Assembly: GCA_036508075.1 (NCBI GenBank)
Contig: DATCIA010000015.1
Location: forward strand, 1 to 13,343
Origin: PALSA-660 sp036508075
GTDB taxonomy: Bacteria > Actinomycetota > Coriobacteriia > Anaerosomatales > PALSA-660
DNA length: 13,343 nt
Reading direction: 5' to 3'
In this document: positions 12,763-13,343 of the stretch, piece after piece
Position numbering within the stretch: the first letter of the stretch is position 1
How the letters are laid out: every line of letters begins with the position of its first letter
Notes under the pieces: generated by a model
Told to the model about the DNA's origin: nothing
The model's database searches: none
The model's input: only the letters and a program-made list of their open reading frames with translations
Translations under genes and position numbers: made by a program

Positions 12763-12816
12763 CGCCCCCGCCGGGCATCGCTTGCCTGAACAACACGCAT
12801 CGCTTCGGCGGGGGCG
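12763..12816 (+). ncRNA. Structured hemA 5' leader: GC-rich hairpin interleaved with other stems
   Basis: CGCCCCCGCCG (12763-12773) and CGGCGGGGGCG (12806-12816) form a perfect 11-bp stem with a 32-base loop. That loop contains the 3' arms of two other possible stems that start before it: 12717-12728 with 12780-12791, and GATGCGT (12738-12744) with ACGCATC (12795-12801). The pairings are interleaved, so they are mutually exclusive or pseudoknotted. A further small hairpin, CCCGG/CCGGG, lies at 12831-12845. The hairpin is followed by CCCTTTGTCC, too weak a T-tract for an intrinsic terminator. The rest of the leader holds the ribosome binding site AAGGAAG (12859-12865). I do not recognise a known riboswitch. 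Confidence 0.45.
12780..12791 (-). promoter_or_regulatory. Shared 12-bp element in the hemA leader, inverted copy
   Basis: On the minus strand this reads GTTCAGGCAAGC, exactly the ccm version. It lies 51 bp after the direct copy and inside the loop of the GC-rich hairpin at 12763-12816. It can act either as a second operator half or as the 3' arm of a leader stem. Confidence 0.6.
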
Positions 12817-12876
12817 ACCCTTTGTCCAAGCCCGGTCAAGCCGGGGACCGGCGTCACGAAGGAAGTCTCCAACCGC

Positions 12877-13343
12877 ATGCATCTGACCCTTGTCGGTCTG
12901 TCGCACAAGACCGCGCCGATCGAGATCCGCGAGAAGCTCACCTTCCCGGCGCACGTTCAGCCGCAGGCGCTTTCGGCGCTCACGTTCGGCGCGGAGATCG
13001 CCGAGGCGGTCATCCTGTCGACCTGCAACCGCACCGAGGTCTATGCGGTCTCCGCCTCCGAGGCCGGCACCGACGCGGTCATCGACTTCCTGTGTGAGTT
13101 CCACGACCTCGATCGGCACGAGCTGGCGCGCTACCTCTACGTCGTCGAGGACCACGCGGTCGTCAAGCACCTGTTCCGCGTCGTCGCGTCGCTGGACTCG
13201 ATGGTCGTCGGCGAGGCCCAGATCCTTCACCAGGTGAAGGAGGCCTACGACCTCTCCTGCGAAGCCGGCGCCGCGCAGCGCCTGTTCCACCGTCTGTTCC
13301 GTCAGTCGTTCGAGATGGGCAAGCGCGTACGCACCGAGACCGC
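12877..13343 (+). CDS. hemA: Glutamyl-tRNA reductase (HemA), N-terminal part, cut by the window end
   Basis: HemA reduces glutamyl-tRNA(Glu) with NADPH to glutamate-1-semialdehyde, the first committed step of the C5 route to heme and other tetrapyrroles. 155 codons are visible, about a third of the usual 420 or so. Seen: LTLVGLSHKTAPIEIREKL (3-21), the catalytic cysteine C50 in ILSTCNRTEVYA, and SLDSMVVGEAQILHQVKEAY (105-124), which matches the family except for His118 where Gly is usual. These belong to the N-terminal catalytic domain and the start of the NADPH domain. The start is ATG at 12877, with AAGGAAG eleven bases upstream. It has its own promoter and long leader, separate from the ccm operon ending at 12648. 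Confidence 0.95.
   Translation, partial: MHLTLVGLSHKTAPIEIREKLTFPAHVQPQALSALTFGAEIAEAVILSTCNRTEVYAVSASEAGTDAVIDFLCEFHDLDRHELARYLYVVEDHAVVKHLFRVVASLDSMVVGEAQILHQVKEAYDLSCEAGAAQRLFHRLFRQSFEMGKRVRTET

Noticed and set aside
12806..12825. Intrinsic terminator or attenuator after the GC-rich hemA leader hairpin
   Set aside because: The hairpin is followed by CCCTTTGTCC, with only three T in a row. It might still act at the translation level, but a Rho-independent terminator is not supported.
1..13343. CRISPR arrays, tRNA or rRNA genes, insertion sequences, phage genes
   Set aside because: No regularly spaced repeats, tRNA cloverleaf sequence, transposase or integrase motifs were found on either strand.

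Overview
This is a gene-dense, high-GC (estimated well above 60%) bacterial window with no mobile elements, tRNAs, rRNAs or CRISPR. The content points to a cytochrome c-making anaerobe or facultative anaerobe. GC content, frequent GTG starts, a HemX/CcsA-type protein near hemA, and a pair of genes I know mainly from anaerobic Gram-positives suggest a high-GC Gram-positive, perhaps Actinomycetota of the Coriobacteriia type. That placement is inference. Both edges cut genes and the left edge carries a suspicious repeat, so the window is probably a whole contig or its end.

Left part (1-4752): on the minus strand, a two-component system, an OmpR-type response regulator followed by the start of its sensor kinase. 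The kinase is broken after about 103 codons by a 107-bp exact copy of part of the regulator gene. Divergently on the plus strand lie coaX (type III pantothenate kinase) and a small overlapping membrane protein gene. A minus-strand tRNA nucleotidyltransferase gene converges on them. Divergent from that gene is a two-gene operon: a helix-turn-helix regulator with a 22-bp palindrome at its promoter, and a protein of the family often named quinate 5-dehydrogenase, whose function is unproven.

Central operon (about 4813-12648, plus strand): ccmE-ccmF-ccmA-ccmB-ccmC-ccmD, then a CcsA/HemX-like protein, a precorrin-2 dehydrogenase-like (Met8/SirC) protein and a short-chain dehydrogenase. Spacing is tight, with several overlapping start and stop codons. 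CcmABCD move and load heme onto the chaperone CcmE, and CcmF is the heme lyase that attaches heme to apocytochrome c outside the membrane. The CcmE is of the CXXXY type (Cys instead of His as heme ligand) and appears to contain a second OB-fold copy without the heme motif. No ccmG, ccmH or ccmI is present here.

Right end (12649-13343): a separate promoter and a structured leader precede hemA (glutamyl-tRNA reductase, first committed step of tetrapyrrole synthesis), cut by the window end. The ccmE and hemA promoters share a near-identical 12-bp element at the predicted transcription start, and the hemA leader carries it a second time in inverted orientation. Heme synthesis and heme use for cytochrome c may therefore be controlled together through an element I cannot match to a known regulator or riboswitch. 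This is the most promising undescribed signal in the window.
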